From CAXXFQ01 sp963674475 (lineage in GTDB: Bacteria > Planctomycetota > Planctomycetia > Pirellulales > Thermoguttaceae): a stretch of 23,191 nucleotides of DNA. Shown here one piece after another: positions 1 through 7,218 of the stretch. Under the pieces are notes generated by a model. It did no database searches. It worked only from the letters and a program-made list of their open reading frames with translations, and was not told the DNA's origin. Position 1 is the stretch's first letter. Each line of letters begins with the position of its first letter. The DNA lies in contig CAXXFQ010000007.1 of assembly GCA_963674475.2 (NCBI GenBank), positions 1 through 23,191 of the forward strand. Direction: 5' to 3'. The translations under genes were made by a program, and so were the position numbers.

Positions 1-390
1 TATCGTCGTTCAGGTCACCAAGAACCACCACAGGAGAGATAGTATCCTCATTTTCAGACTTCATCTCTACATCCAGCATGGCACGCATGGCTGCCGCTTC
101 ATGACCCTCCGGATATGTGAAACCGCTGATTTGGTAATTTTTGCATAATTTTCCAGCACAACCGGTTTTGGTGCGGCAAAGCTCAAACGGGCCGGACCTT
201 TGGTTTTTAGGTGGGCAACATATATTGAAACTTCCGGCGATTTGGGTCCCCTACCTTCAGGCTGTATGTTTGCATGCAACACAGGACGGGAAAAATTATT
301 GATGGTGACCGTTATCTCTTCTTCTGCTCCATAGCTCTCCCGCAACTTGTCAAATTTAAAATTCTCCGGAAGGCTCATGTTGCGCTTCAA
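1..390 (-). pseudogene. Endonuclease/exonuclease/phosphatase family protein, frameshifted fragment
   Basis: The minus strand carries the end part of an endonuclease/exonuclease/phosphatase-fold protein that runs off the left edge. The frame from 390 reads NFSRPVLHANI and then VSIYVAHLKTKGPA, matching the family's F.RPVL and HLKSK region. That frame stops at 67. The diagnostic catalytic stretch PVVVLGDLNDD is in another frame at the window edge (1-30), preceded by HEAAAMRAMLDVEM (about 60-102). Adding one base near 103-109 would join the two frames. The 5' part is missing because an IS1595-type remnant lies directly upstream at 395. The apparent start at 390 is therefore probably not genuine. 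Seen: motifs and frame change. Inferred: a broken, inactive gene. The exact subfamily is not determined. Confidence 0.7.
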
Positions 391-394
391 GGTC

Positions 395-800
395 TTATCT
401 TACCAAAAGTTCGACAAGCGAATGAAGCAAGGCCTTTCCTCGCTTGCCAGCGTTATGAACGAACTCAAAAAAGCCAAGATAAAACGGGAGCTTCTCCTGT
501 GAAATACCTCGATGTGGACGCAGCCAACCTCTTAGCAGAGACCAGAAGCCTTCCATCGTATTTACATGCACTTCATGAAAACCATCCCCATCTTCGTCTC
601 TGGCGTATTCTCCAGCCCCGTGATTCACGCTCTTATGCTTGTATCCCCACTCTGTTAAGCGATTATAGATCCCGTATTCATCCGTGTAAATCAAAGTCCC
701 TGACAAAACGACCGACTTTATCAAGGGCTCAATGGTTACCCGGCGAACATTGGCAAGCATTTGAATTACCACCAGGCCGCATCGCTGAATCATCCCGAAA
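395..800 (-). pseudogene. IS1595-family transposase, C-terminal remnant
   Basis: The minus-strand frame ending at 395 carries the typical C-terminal half of an IS1595-type (DDE) transposase: GTLIYTDEYGIYNRL, then NHGAGEYARDEDGDGFHE, VHVNTMEGFWSLLR, WLRPHRGISQEKLP and FYLGFFEFVHN. The catalytic D in TDEY and the EGFWSLLR segment are present. Recognisable homology begins near 790 (GLVVIQMLANVRR). The zinc-ribbon N-terminus and first catalytic aspartate are absent, so only about 130 of roughly 300 residues remain. The frame stays open upstream to 946, but that part is not transposase-like and overlaps the start of the next plus-strand gene. The stop lies 5 bases from the apparent start of the endonuclease fragment. 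No terminal repeats were found. This is a dead relic marking a rearrangement junction. Confidence 0.8.
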
Positions 801-878
801 ACATTGGTGTGTATTCGATCTGAAATGTGTGGTATGCTCCTGAAATTTAACAGCCGATTTCTTCTTGGAGCATTCAAC

Positions 879-1310
879 ATGAAATGTGGTATCATGTTTG
901 TCGGATTGTACGGACACCGATCTACCATTGCCACGGCAGGCGCCATGGCCCTCTCAAATAAGCTTTGCCCGGCAACAGGACTTGTTTCGGAAGAATTTAA
1001 TGAAATTCCCTTTGTTGATTTCTGCGATTTTGGATTTGGCGGTTGGGATATAAGACCTTGCTACGACATTGATACCCAAGAATTTCTAAGTACCCCCATG
1101 ACGCTTCAGTTCACCTGGCAAGGGTGTGATTCCGCCTTGGCCGCACCGCTGGTACTGGACCTTGCAAGATTCACCATGCTTTCACTTGAACGAGATGAAT
1201 CCGGTGTGATGAAGCATTTGACATCCTTTTTCAAGTCACCATGGAACAGTACTGAACATAATTTAGTCAATCAATTCCGGCCTCTTGAAGATTATTGTGA
1301 TAAAATATAA
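879..1310 (+). pseudogene. Inositol-3-phosphate synthase, internally deleted
   Basis: This 143-codon frame joins the two ends of a myo-inositol-1-phosphate synthase-like protein. Residues 1-60 form the NAD-binding Rossmann start (GLYGHRSTIATAGAMA, then FGFGGWDIRP). Residues 73-140 are the family's C-terminal part (LQFTWQGCDSALAAPLVLDL, then LTSFFKSPW and NQF). The central dimerisation and catalytic region is missing, since family members are about 360-440 residues. The junction is in frame at about residues 60-72. ATG 879 is preferred over upstream starts because CTTGGAG sits 8 bases ahead of it and the family begins with this MxxGIxxVGLxG pattern. It is the first gene of the cluster. Such enzymes convert glucose-6-phosphate to inositol phosphate, but this product almost certainly cannot. 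Confidence 0.72.
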
Positions 1311-1329
1311 ATTCAATGCGTTAATAATT

Positions 1330-1965
1330 ATGGGGCCTTTTGTAAAATTACTTCTGATTTTTTCTTTTTTTGCTCTTTTTTTTGTGGTGGGCTATGCTGT
1401 GACCGGGAACAGTTTTGAGCTGTTATTCAACCAGGAAAAATGTGTGGCACTTTTTTCCAATTATAAATCAACAGCATGGATTTTGGGACTTTTGCTGCTA
1501 ATCGCGGACCTTGTATTGCCGATACCCGCCACGGGTGTTATGGCCGCTTTAGGTGCTGTATACGGTTTGCTGCCAGGCGCAATATTCAGTGTCACCGGAT
1601 CTGTTGGTGCGGGTTTAATCGGATATTGGGTTGCGCGTGAATCCGGCAAACGCAAAATGCACTGGATTGCATCCGAAGATGAAATAAAAAGATATCAAAC
1701 ATTTTTCAATCAATGGGGCGGCTATGCCATTATCATCGGACGGTGCGCACCGATTCTTCCGGAAGTTACAAGCATTTTGGCGGGTATATCTCGAATGAAA
1801 TTTTCTCTTTTTTTGAGTGCCTTGATAGGGGGGGCTGTTCCAGCGGGGTTTCTCTTTGCGGCAATGGGGGCGTATTCCGGATGGTCTCCGGCTTTTGGTA
1901 CGGTAGCAGCCGTTCTCATTCCGGCGATAGCATGGCCTATTTTTATAAAAGTAATCAAAATCTAA
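1330..1965 (+). CDS. VTT-domain (TVP38/TMEM64, DedA-like) membrane protein
   Basis: A 211-residue integral membrane protein of the VTT/SNARE-associated domain family. It has an N-terminal hydrophobic helix (about residues 5-24), a second at 48-62, a glycine-rich re-entrant region at 66-100 (PIPATGVMAALGAVYG, then GSVGAGLIGYWVAR), the family's conserved arginine/proline segment (GRCAPILPEV at 137-146, followed by LAGISRM), and terminal helices. ATG 1330 was chosen over an upstream TTG at 1285, which would overlap the previous gene and add polar residues before the first helix. No strong ribosome binding site is visible. VTT proteins are linked to lipid scrambling or membrane homeostasis. In this cluster, with UbiA and a toroid protein, a role in moving a lipid-linked product is plausible but unproven. 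Confidence 0.85.
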   Translation: MGPFVKLLLIFSFFALFFVVGYAVTGNSFELLFNQEKCVALFSNYKSTAWILGLLLLIADLVLPIPATGVMAALGAVYGLLPGAIFSVTGSVGAGLIGYWVARESGKRKMHWIASEDEIKRYQTFFNQWGGYAIIIGRCAPILPEVTSILAGISRMKFSLFLSALIGGAVPAGFLFAAMGAYSGWSPAFGTVAAVLIPAIAWPIFIKVIKI

Positions 1966-1988
1966 ACATGTCGAATCAGGAGAACTAC

Positions 1989-3206
1989 ATGAAATTAAAA
2001 TTGAAAAAACAAAAGAAAAATATTGCTGCCTTTGTCATCGCATCATTATTTCTTTTATTATCATCATTTTCTGTCCATGCAGCTGAGATAACCTTCAAAT
2101 CAGATCAGGATCTACTGTCGCTTAAAAACGAACTCAAACGAACCTATCAAATGGGGCTTGATTATCTCAAAAAGTCCCAGAATCCCGACGGCTCATGGTC
2201 CAATCCCGGATTTCCTGCCTTAACCGGCCTTACGGTTTATGCTTTTTTAACGTCGCCCATGTACGGAAACATCGTACAAAAGCCCGAATTCATTCAAAAG
2301 GGTTTGGATTTTATCATCTCCAATACCCATGAAAACGGAGCAATTTATAATGAAGGGCTACCCAATTACAACACCTCTATCTGTATGATGGCATTACTGG
2401 CAGCCAATGATACAAAATACCATCCCTATATCCTCAAAGGCAGGCGTTATCTGGCCACACTGCAATTGGATCAGGGGGAAAAAGGGAAAACCGACCAAAA
2501 ATTCGATGGCGGTATCGGATACGGCACCAAGGACCATTCTGACATGTCCAACACATATATTGCCCTTGAGGCTTTGTGGGCCAGCTCATTTCTTGAATCC
2601 GACGAGCAACTGGAGGCATACAAGGATCTTAAAAGTCTGCAAAAGACCACCCTTGACTGGGAAGCGGCACTTCAATTCATCCAGCGCTGCCAAAATTTAC
2701 CCGGTACCAACGACCAGGCCTGGTCCAGTGCGGATCCCAAGAACAAAGGCGGCTTTGTCTATTATCCGGGAAGCTCAAAAGCAGGAGAGGAAACCCTTCC
2801 GTCAGGTAAAAAAACGCTTCGTTCCTATGGCTCAATGACCTACGCTGGACTTTTGAGTTTTATTTTTGCCAAACTTAAAAAAGATGATCCAAGGGTTCAA
2901 GCGGCCTACGGCTGGCTCAAAGGGAATTTCACACTGGACGAGAATCCGGGCATGGGCCAGCAGGGCCTGTTTTACTATTACCATACCATGGCCAAAGCCC
3001 TGACTGTGTATGGGGAAGACTATATAAAAACCGTCGATGGACAGGACATCAACTGGCGAAAGGAGTTGGCCATTAAGTTGATCCAGAAACAGCGAGAAGA
3101 CGGATCATGGATTAATCCCACGGCCCGGTGGTGGGAAAATGATCCGGTCCTGGTTTCTTCCTATGCGTTGATTTCGCTTAATATGATCACCCCGAGACTG
3201 AAATAA
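1989..3206 (+). CDS. Secreted prenyltransferase/squalene-oxidase repeat protein
   Basis: A 405-residue protein with a signal peptide (KLKKQKKN, hydrophobic 11-27, cleavage after SVHA near 31) and an alpha/alpha-toroid fold. Repeat signatures are QNPDGSW (64-70), HENGAIYNEG (114-123), FDGGIGYG (172-179), KGGFVYYP in the middle and QREDGSWIN near the end. These QxxDGSW/GGFxY units typify the prenyltransferase and squalene oxidase repeat superfamily. The DXDD acid motif of squalene-hopene cyclases is not seen, and export to the periplasm argues against classic cyclase activity. Start ATG 1989 follows CAGGAGAAC at good spacing. It lies 23 bases after the VTT gene, suggesting one operon. A related toroid domain occurs in the giant surface protein at 10437. 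The function is unknown: it may bind or modify a polyisoprenoid or peptide. Confidence 0.85.
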   Translation: MKLKLKKQKKNIAAFVIASLFLLLSSFSVHAAEITFKSDQDLLSLKNELKRTYQMGLDYLKKSQNPDGSWSNPGFPALTGLTVYAFLTSPMYGNIVQKPEFIQKGLDFIISNTHENGAIYNEGLPNYNTSICMMALLAANDTKYHPYILKGRRYLATLQLDQGEKGKTDQKFDGGIGYGTKDHSDMSNTYIALEALWASSFLESDEQLEAYKDLKSLQKTTLDWEAALQFIQRCQNLPGTNDQAWSSADPKNKGGFVYYPGSSKAGEETLPSGKKTLRSYGSMTYAGLLSFIFAKLKKDDPRVQAAYGWLKGNFTLDENPGMGQQGLFYYYHTMAKALTVYGEDYIKTVDGQDINWRKELAIKLIQKQREDGSWINPTARWWENDPVLVSSYALISLNMITPRLK

Positions 3207-3215
3207 GAGGCAGGC

Positions 3216-3284
3216 ATGGAATTCACTTTCAGCACCAATGCATTCAGAAACTATTCATTGGCTGAGGCGTGTGGATATGCCTAA
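3216..3284 (+). pseudogene. Ghost of a sugar-phosphate isomerase/epimerase (22 codons)
   Basis: An ATG at 3216 with a good ribosome binding site (AAGAGGCAGGC) opens a 22-codon frame reading MEFTFSTNAF then RNYSLAEACGYA and a stop. The start matches the N-terminus of TIM-barrel sugar-phosphate isomerases (M.F.FSTNAF..YSLEEAI, followed by ACGYAG). Two deletions are implied: about six codons between AEA and ACGYA, and then the rest of the barrel. The stop arises because the reading runs into the start of the UbiA gene: the ATG of the UbiA gene (3277) and this stop share the bases ATGCCTAA. Members of the family are about 250-300 residues. It could alternatively be a short leader peptide coupled to UbiA translation, but the family match is specific. 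Confidence 0.5.
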
Positions 3285-4152
3285 AAAGCTGCGCACATAC
3301 CTTGAACTGGTCCGCCTGCCCGGCGTGTTTACGGCCCATGCCGATATCTTTGCGGGCTTTCTGATCGCAGGTTTGGGCGTTGAAAACATAAGCAGCCTGC
3401 TATGGCTGCTTGGGGCAAGTTCATGTTTTTTTTCTGCCGGTATGGCCCTGAACGATTTTTTTGACGCTGATAACGACAGAATTGAACGGCCTGAACGCCC
3501 GATTCCTTCAGGCCGTATCTCACGCCAATCAGCCTTTACTTTGGGAATGGTCCTCCTTGTGGCAGGAATGGCGTTTGCTTATACTGCCGGCAGTGGTCCC
3601 TTTTATGCTGCACTGGGTCTGGCAGCTATGATTTTACTGTACGACGGGGTATTTAAATCCAATAGCATTGCCGGCCCCCTTTGCATGGGAGCCTGCAGGT
3701 ATTTTAACCTGCTCATGGTATTGGCTTTGCAGCCTTTTGAGGGATGGGCGCTCATACCTGTCATTCCATTTATCTACATTGTTGGCGTGACGGTTCTAAG
3801 CCGTAAAGAAGTCCAGGGTGGCAGGGCCGTGGCCCATATTTCCATCTGTACCCTGGCATTGGGTCTGGCATCCTCCTGGGCCTATCTGCTTTTTTTAAAA
3901 GGTGTGTTTCATTCATTTTTAGGCATCCTGATGATCATGGTCCTTACAATATTTTTGTCATCCCGAGTGCTGGGGCTGCTTGACAGGCATAGTCCAAAAA
4001 ATTATCAAAGTACCATGAAATTGCTTTTGATGGCTCTGATCGCCCTTGATTTTATACTGGCATCGACCCGTACTCCCGTTTATTTTGCCGCCTTAATCCT
4101 TCTGCTTTATATACCGGCGGTAAAATCCGTTCGACTGTTCAAAGTGACTTAA
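3277..4152 (+). CDS. eboC: UbiA-family prenyltransferase (EboC-like)
   Basis: A 291-residue polytopic membrane protein of the UbiA superfamily, which transfers isoprenyl chains to aromatic or other acceptors using Mg2+-diphosphate. The first aspartate-rich motif is NDFFDADND (59-67), followed by RPERPIPSG. The second acidic loop is reduced to YDGVFK (122-127), followed by GPLCMGACRYFNLL, which matches the EboC subgroup. About eight hydrophobic segments follow. ATG 3277 was chosen over 3238: homology starts at RTYLELVRLPG and GAGGCG lies ahead of it. It overlaps the stop of the isomerase ghost and sits 30 bases upstream of the EboF-like gene. The acceptor is unknown. Assignment to ebo rests on neighbours (EboF- and EboB-like genes) as well as sequence. 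Confidence 0.85.
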   Translation: MPKKLRTYLELVRLPGVFTAHADIFAGFLIAGLGVENISSLLWLLGASSCFFSAGMALNDFFDADNDRIERPERPIPSGRISRQSAFTLGMVLLVAGMAFAYTAGSGPFYAALGLAAMILLYDGVFKSNSIAGPLCMGACRYFNLLMVLALQPFEGWALIPVIPFIYIVGVTVLSRKEVQGGRAVAHISICTLALGLASSWAYLLFLKGVFHSFLGILMIMVLTIFLSSRVLGLLDRHSPKNYQSTMKLLLMALIALDFILASTRTPVYFAALILLLYIPAVKSVRLFKVT

Positions 4153-4182
4153 GATTTAAAACCTGCTTTCAAAGGAGATACC

Positions 4183-5529
4183 ATGACTAAACATCTGTTT
4201 TGCTTTAATCTTGTGGGTCTGTCACCGGCTCTTTTGGACAAACTATCCTTAATGCCGTCCTTCTCTAAACTGAATGCCAATGGCAAACGGGCTGATATGA
4301 CTCCGGTATTTCCCTGCCTGACCCTGCCGGGCCAGGCATCATTTTCCACGGGTACCACGCCCTCGAAGCACGGTATCGTCGCTAACGGGTTCTACTATAG
4401 GGACCGGTATGAAATCAGTTTCTGGGACCAGTACAGAAGCCTTGTCCAGGCTGTTCCCTTTTGGGAGACACTCAAAAAAAAGTCACCTGAAATCAAAACC
4501 GCCACATTGTTTTGTCAGAACACTTTGTACGGACATGCAGATATTATCGTAACCCCCAAACCCATGCATACGGATGAGGGCCTGATCCAATGGTGCTATT
4601 CAAAACCGGCAGGCAAGTATGAAGCCATCTGCGATGCCGTCGGCACGCCCTTCAATCTCATGGATTACTGGGGGCCGCTTGCATCCTCAAAGGCCTCCGA
4701 ATGGATCATGGGCGCGGCCATTGACGTGGTAAAAAAAGACAGACCCCAGGTGATGGTTACCTATCTGCCCCATCTGGATTACTCCTGCCAGAAATACGGA
4801 CCGGACCATCCATTGGTAGATGCAGATCTGGCCGTGATAGACACGTTGGTGGGACAGTTCATGGCGAATTTGGAAGAGATCGGCATCATGGAAAACTCCA
4901 CACTTTGTATGTTTTCTGAATACTCCATCACCCCGGTATCCAATGCCGTGAACCTGAACACAATGCTGAGAAAAAATAATTTTTTAAAGGTTAGAACCAT
5001 TGGAGGCCGGGATTATCCCGATCTGGAGCTAAGCCCCGCTTTTGCGATGGTGGATCATCAAATTGCCCATATCTACTTGAAACCTGAGACAGATGCCCAC
5101 GCTGTCAAGATGCTGCTCAGCGACACCGAAGGGGTGGACAGCGTATTATCTATTAATGAACAAAAAGAGCTCGATATTTACCATGACCGGTCAGGTGATC
5201 TTTTAGCGATATCGGACCATGACAAATGGTTTTCTTATTACTGGTGGGAGACCCCGGAACGCGCACCGGATTTTGCAGGCAACATTGACATTCATAGGAA
5301 GCCAGGCTATGACCCCCTGGAGTTGTTTTTGGATCGGGAATCCATGAAAATTCCCCAGACCCCTGAACGCATTAAAGGGTCACATGGTGCACCGGCATCC
5401 GGAGACCGGGGGATGGCTGTTTTCATGCTCAGTGGGGCCGGCGTCGACACAATTAATTTGCCGGGAAAAATTGACATGACCAAGGCATTTCCTCTTTTGA
5501 TGGAGATCATGGGAGAACCCTGCGTTTAA
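4183..5529 (+). CDS. eboF: Alkaline phosphatase/nucleotide pyrophosphatase-family protein (EboF-like)
   Basis: A 448-residue type I phosphodiesterase/nucleotide pyrophosphatase-fold protein. It shows the nucleophile region PCLTLPGQASF (likely nucleophile T47), then HGIVANGFYYRDRYE (63-77), the metal site YLPHLDY (H197, D199), SEYS (245-248, where classical members have SDHG), VDHQIAHIYL (290-299) and a final GSHGA (399-403). The SEY form and the N-terminal NLVGLSP appear normal for the EboF subgroup rather than a lesion. There is no signal peptide, so it should act in the cytoplasm. The ribosome binding site AAAGGAG is optimal. The substrate is unknown; it would be expected to cleave a phosphate ester or diphosphate of the cluster's sugar, cyclitol or prenyl intermediate. 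It is intact and of normal length. Confidence 0.85.
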   Translation: MTKHLFCFNLVGLSPALLDKLSLMPSFSKLNANGKRADMTPVFPCLTLPGQASFSTGTTPSKHGIVANGFYYRDRYEISFWDQYRSLVQAVPFWETLKKKSPEIKTATLFCQNTLYGHADIIVTPKPMHTDEGLIQWCYSKPAGKYEAICDAVGTPFNLMDYWGPLASSKASEWIMGAAIDVVKKDRPQVMVTYLPHLDYSCQKYGPDHPLVDADLAVIDTLVGQFMANLEEIGIMENSTLCMFSEYSITPVSNAVNLNTMLRKNNFLKVRTIGGRDYPDLELSPAFAMVDHQIAHIYLKPETDAHAVKMLLSDTEGVDSVLSINEQKELDIYHDRSGDLLAISDHDKWFSYYWWETPERAPDFAGNIDIHRKPGYDPLELFLDRESMKIPQTPERIKGSHGAPASGDRGMAVFMLSGAGVDTINLPGKIDMTKAFPLLMEIMGEPCV

Positions 5530-5731
5530 AATCGGATATAACGCCAACAGATTTGCATGTCACTCCCTGATATCCGCGTTGGATATCATTGGCAGCCTTG
5601 GATATGAATCTGCAGCCATTACCATTGATCATCACGCACTGAATCCCTGGGATGAAGACTTCTCAGGACAACTGTACAAAGTTAATGATAGAAACTTCCT
5701 TTCTATCAAAAAAGGTATAAAAAGAAGATGA
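5528..5731 (+). pseudogene. TIM-barrel isomerase N-terminal stub without a start codon
   Basis: A frame overlapping the stop of the EboF-like gene reads KIGYNANRFACHSL, then ALDIIGSLGYESAAITIDH and HALNPWDEDF, matching the beginning of sugar-phosphate isomerase/epimerases found in ebo-type clusters (GYNTNGFAHH...LDHHALNP). In this frame there is a stop at 5498-5500 and no ATG, GTG or TTG before the homology, so the start codon has been lost. After about residue 48 the match ends (YKVNDRNF...). The frame terminates at 5729-5731, overlapping the ATG of the YdjY-domain gene. About 67 of an expected 270 or more codons remain. It is a second decayed isomerase, independent of the one at 3216. Confidence 0.65.
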
Positions 5732-6555
5732 TTTTAAAACCGTTTATCTTCAAGTTGCTTCTCTTTTTTATGATCATGGCAGCCGCTATTTCCCATGCTC
5801 CCAACAGCATTTCGGCATCAGAAAAGCACTTCCCAGCCGATTTGGTGAAACAAGAAGAAATAAATCGGCAGCATCCACCAATTCCGTTTATAGATACATC
5901 CTCACCAAAAATAAAAAAAATAGGAAAAGATACTTTACAGATTGGTAGCGTACTGCTGGATAAAAAGGAACGTTTCATTAAACTTTCCGGAAAAATAAAT
6001 ATGCGGGACGGTGCCGTGGAGTATATCGCATGCACCCCATACGGAAAGCTTCATGAAAGTGTGCTGTCCATAGATGCTGATCCCTACCATATACAGATTG
6101 CCCTGTTGCTTCTCAGAGCCGTCCCGGGCAATCGCCCCATTGAGTTTCAAGGTGCAGAACAAACGCCCTGCGGTGATCCGGTTGCATTGACGGTTTCATG
6201 GCAAAACATGGGCAAAGACAGGGTCAATTATCCCATTGAAAAGTTGCTGCTCAATATCAATTCAAATGAGACCATGGAAAAAGCCGACTGGGTCTTTGTT
6301 GGATCACAGATGATTGATGGACAATTTATGGCCCAGCAGGAGGGCTCAATTATCGCCAGTTTCCATGATCCTTTTGCCCTCATTGATCACAGAAGCATCA
6401 GCGGATCAGACGACACGTTTTTTCATGCCAATAAACGCATTTTACCACCGGTGGGTATGCCGGTTGAGTTAATAATTCATACCGTACCCGATGACGCTGT
6501 CAGGGACAGAACAAGATGTAAAACAATCGGAGAAATTAATAATGGGAAAAAATAA
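5728..6555 (+). CDS. Secreted YdjY-domain protein
   Basis: A 275-residue exported protein. A signal peptide (KPFIFKLLLFFMIMAAAISHA) is followed by a linker and a YdjY-type domain at about 60-160: IGSVLLDKKERFIKLSGKIN, DGAVEYIACTPYGKLHESVL (the conserved EY...P.GK.HES segment) and IQIALLLL. The C-terminal part contains WVFVGSQMIDGQFMA and SIIASFHDPFALIDH, also usual for this family. The molecular function of YdjY domains is not established. The start overlaps the stop of the isomerase ghost (ATGA), and only AGAAG serves as a weak ribosome binding site, so the present start may be a consequence of the deletion. The 3' end overlaps the next gene by 14 bases. It is probably periplasmic, like the toroid protein upstream. 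Confidence 0.78.
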   Translation: MILKPFIFKLLLFFMIMAAAISHAPNSISASEKHFPADLVKQEEINRQHPPIPFIDTSSPKIKKIGKDTLQIGSVLLDKKERFIKLSGKINMRDGAVEYIACTPYGKLHESVLSIDADPYHIQIALLLLRAVPGNRPIEFQGAEQTPCGDPVALTVSWQNMGKDRVNYPIEKLLLNINSNETMEKADWVFVGSQMIDGQFMAQQEGSIIASFHDPFALIDHRSISGSDDTFFHANKRILPPVGMPVELIIHTVPDDAVRDRTRCKTIGEINNGKK

Positions 6556-6787
6556 AAGAGGATTAAAGCCGGCCAAAACGGCCTCAGAGCTTTTGGACAT
6601 GTACTACCTTGAAGCCCGGGCACACCTGCTGGAAACTGCAGCGATCCTTGACAGGATTGAACGAGGACAAGGCGGAGAAAAGGTACTTGAGGACCCACGA
6701 ATCAAGAATCTGTTTAAAATATGCCATTTACTGCCCCGGCAAAAAACCAACCGTGCCGAAGAATTATTGAATTTCCTGTCTGTTTAA
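6542..6787 (+). CDS. Small hypothetical protein of the ebo-like cluster
   Basis: An 81-residue charged, mostly helical protein that I do not recognise. It begins with a basic stretch (GKNKRGLKPAK), followed by a predicted helical pair containing LLDMYYLEARAHLLETAAILDRI and a short C-terminal helix (AEELLNFLSV). There is no signal peptide, membrane segment or metal motif. ATG 6542 was chosen over upstream starts because GGAGAAA lies 6-12 bases ahead and the preceding residues would lie inside the YdjY gene's C-terminus. It overlaps that gene by 14 bases, so translational coupling is likely. Position between an exported protein and a cupin suggests a cluster-specific accessory or adaptor protein. 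Confidence 0.65.
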   Translation: MGKNKRGLKPAKTASELLDMYYLEARAHLLETAAILDRIERGQGGEKVLEDPRIKNLFKICHLLPRQKTNRAEELLNFLSV

Positions 6788-6828
6788 TATAGACGATTGT
6801 TCCGACCGTCGAAAAAAAAGGATTGATT

Positions 6829-7218
6829 ATGAAAAACAACCCCATCGTCAGATACCTGGATCAAGTTAAGCCTGTGGACTGCCCATATGGGAATGTCCGG
6901 CGGGTCATCACCGGCGGCGAAGGCAGTGCCAATGTTCATGTGGTCCGTGTCTCGAAAGGCGGAGAGCACTTCCACAGGGGCTATGATGAAGTATACTATC
7001 TTCTTTCAGGAACAGGCACCCTGACAATGAATAATCAAACCTATACGCTGGGTCCCGGAACCGTTGTGAATATCCCGGCAGGTGTTGTTCATGACCTGGA
7101 ATCCGGTGATGATACCCCGCTTGAATTTATCATTTTCGGTTCGCCGCCCATGGCCATTGAGGATGACCGGGCAAAACCCATCAAGCCCCGGGAAAGGAAA
7201 AACGATGAAAATAATTGA
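6829..7218 (+). CDS. Cupin-domain protein
   Basis: A 129-residue single-domain cupin. The metal-binding set is visible: H47 and H49 in GGEHFHRGYDE, E54 in DEVYYLLSG, and H88 in NIPAGVVHDLE. The two cupin motifs are separated by the usual loop (GTLTMNNQTYTLGPGTV). Small cupins of this kind bind Fe, Mn or Zn and act as isomerases, epimerases, dioxygenases or sensors; the sequence does not tell which. ATG 6829 is preferred over TTG 6823 because AAAAGG lies 7 bases upstream. It is 41 bases after the small hypothetical gene and overlaps the TatD-type gene by 14 bases, fitting the same transcription unit. A sugar-modifying role would suit the context. Confidence 0.88.
   Translation: MKNNPIVRYLDQVKPVDCPYGNVRRVITGGEGSANVHVVRVSKGGEHFHRGYDEVYYLLSGTGTLTMNNQTYTLGPGTVVNIPAGVVHDLESGDDTPLEFIIFGSPPMAIEDDRAKPIKPRERKNDENN

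Noticed and set aside
395..843. Plus-strand 189-codon frame starting at 274
   Set aside because: Opposite to the IS1595 transposase remnant and nuclease fragment; no recognisable protein features.
4900..4935. Loss of the SDHG metal motif in the EboF-like phosphodiesterase
   Set aside because: As far as I recall, the SEY form and following VDHQIAH segment are usual in the EboF subgroup, so this is not a lesion.
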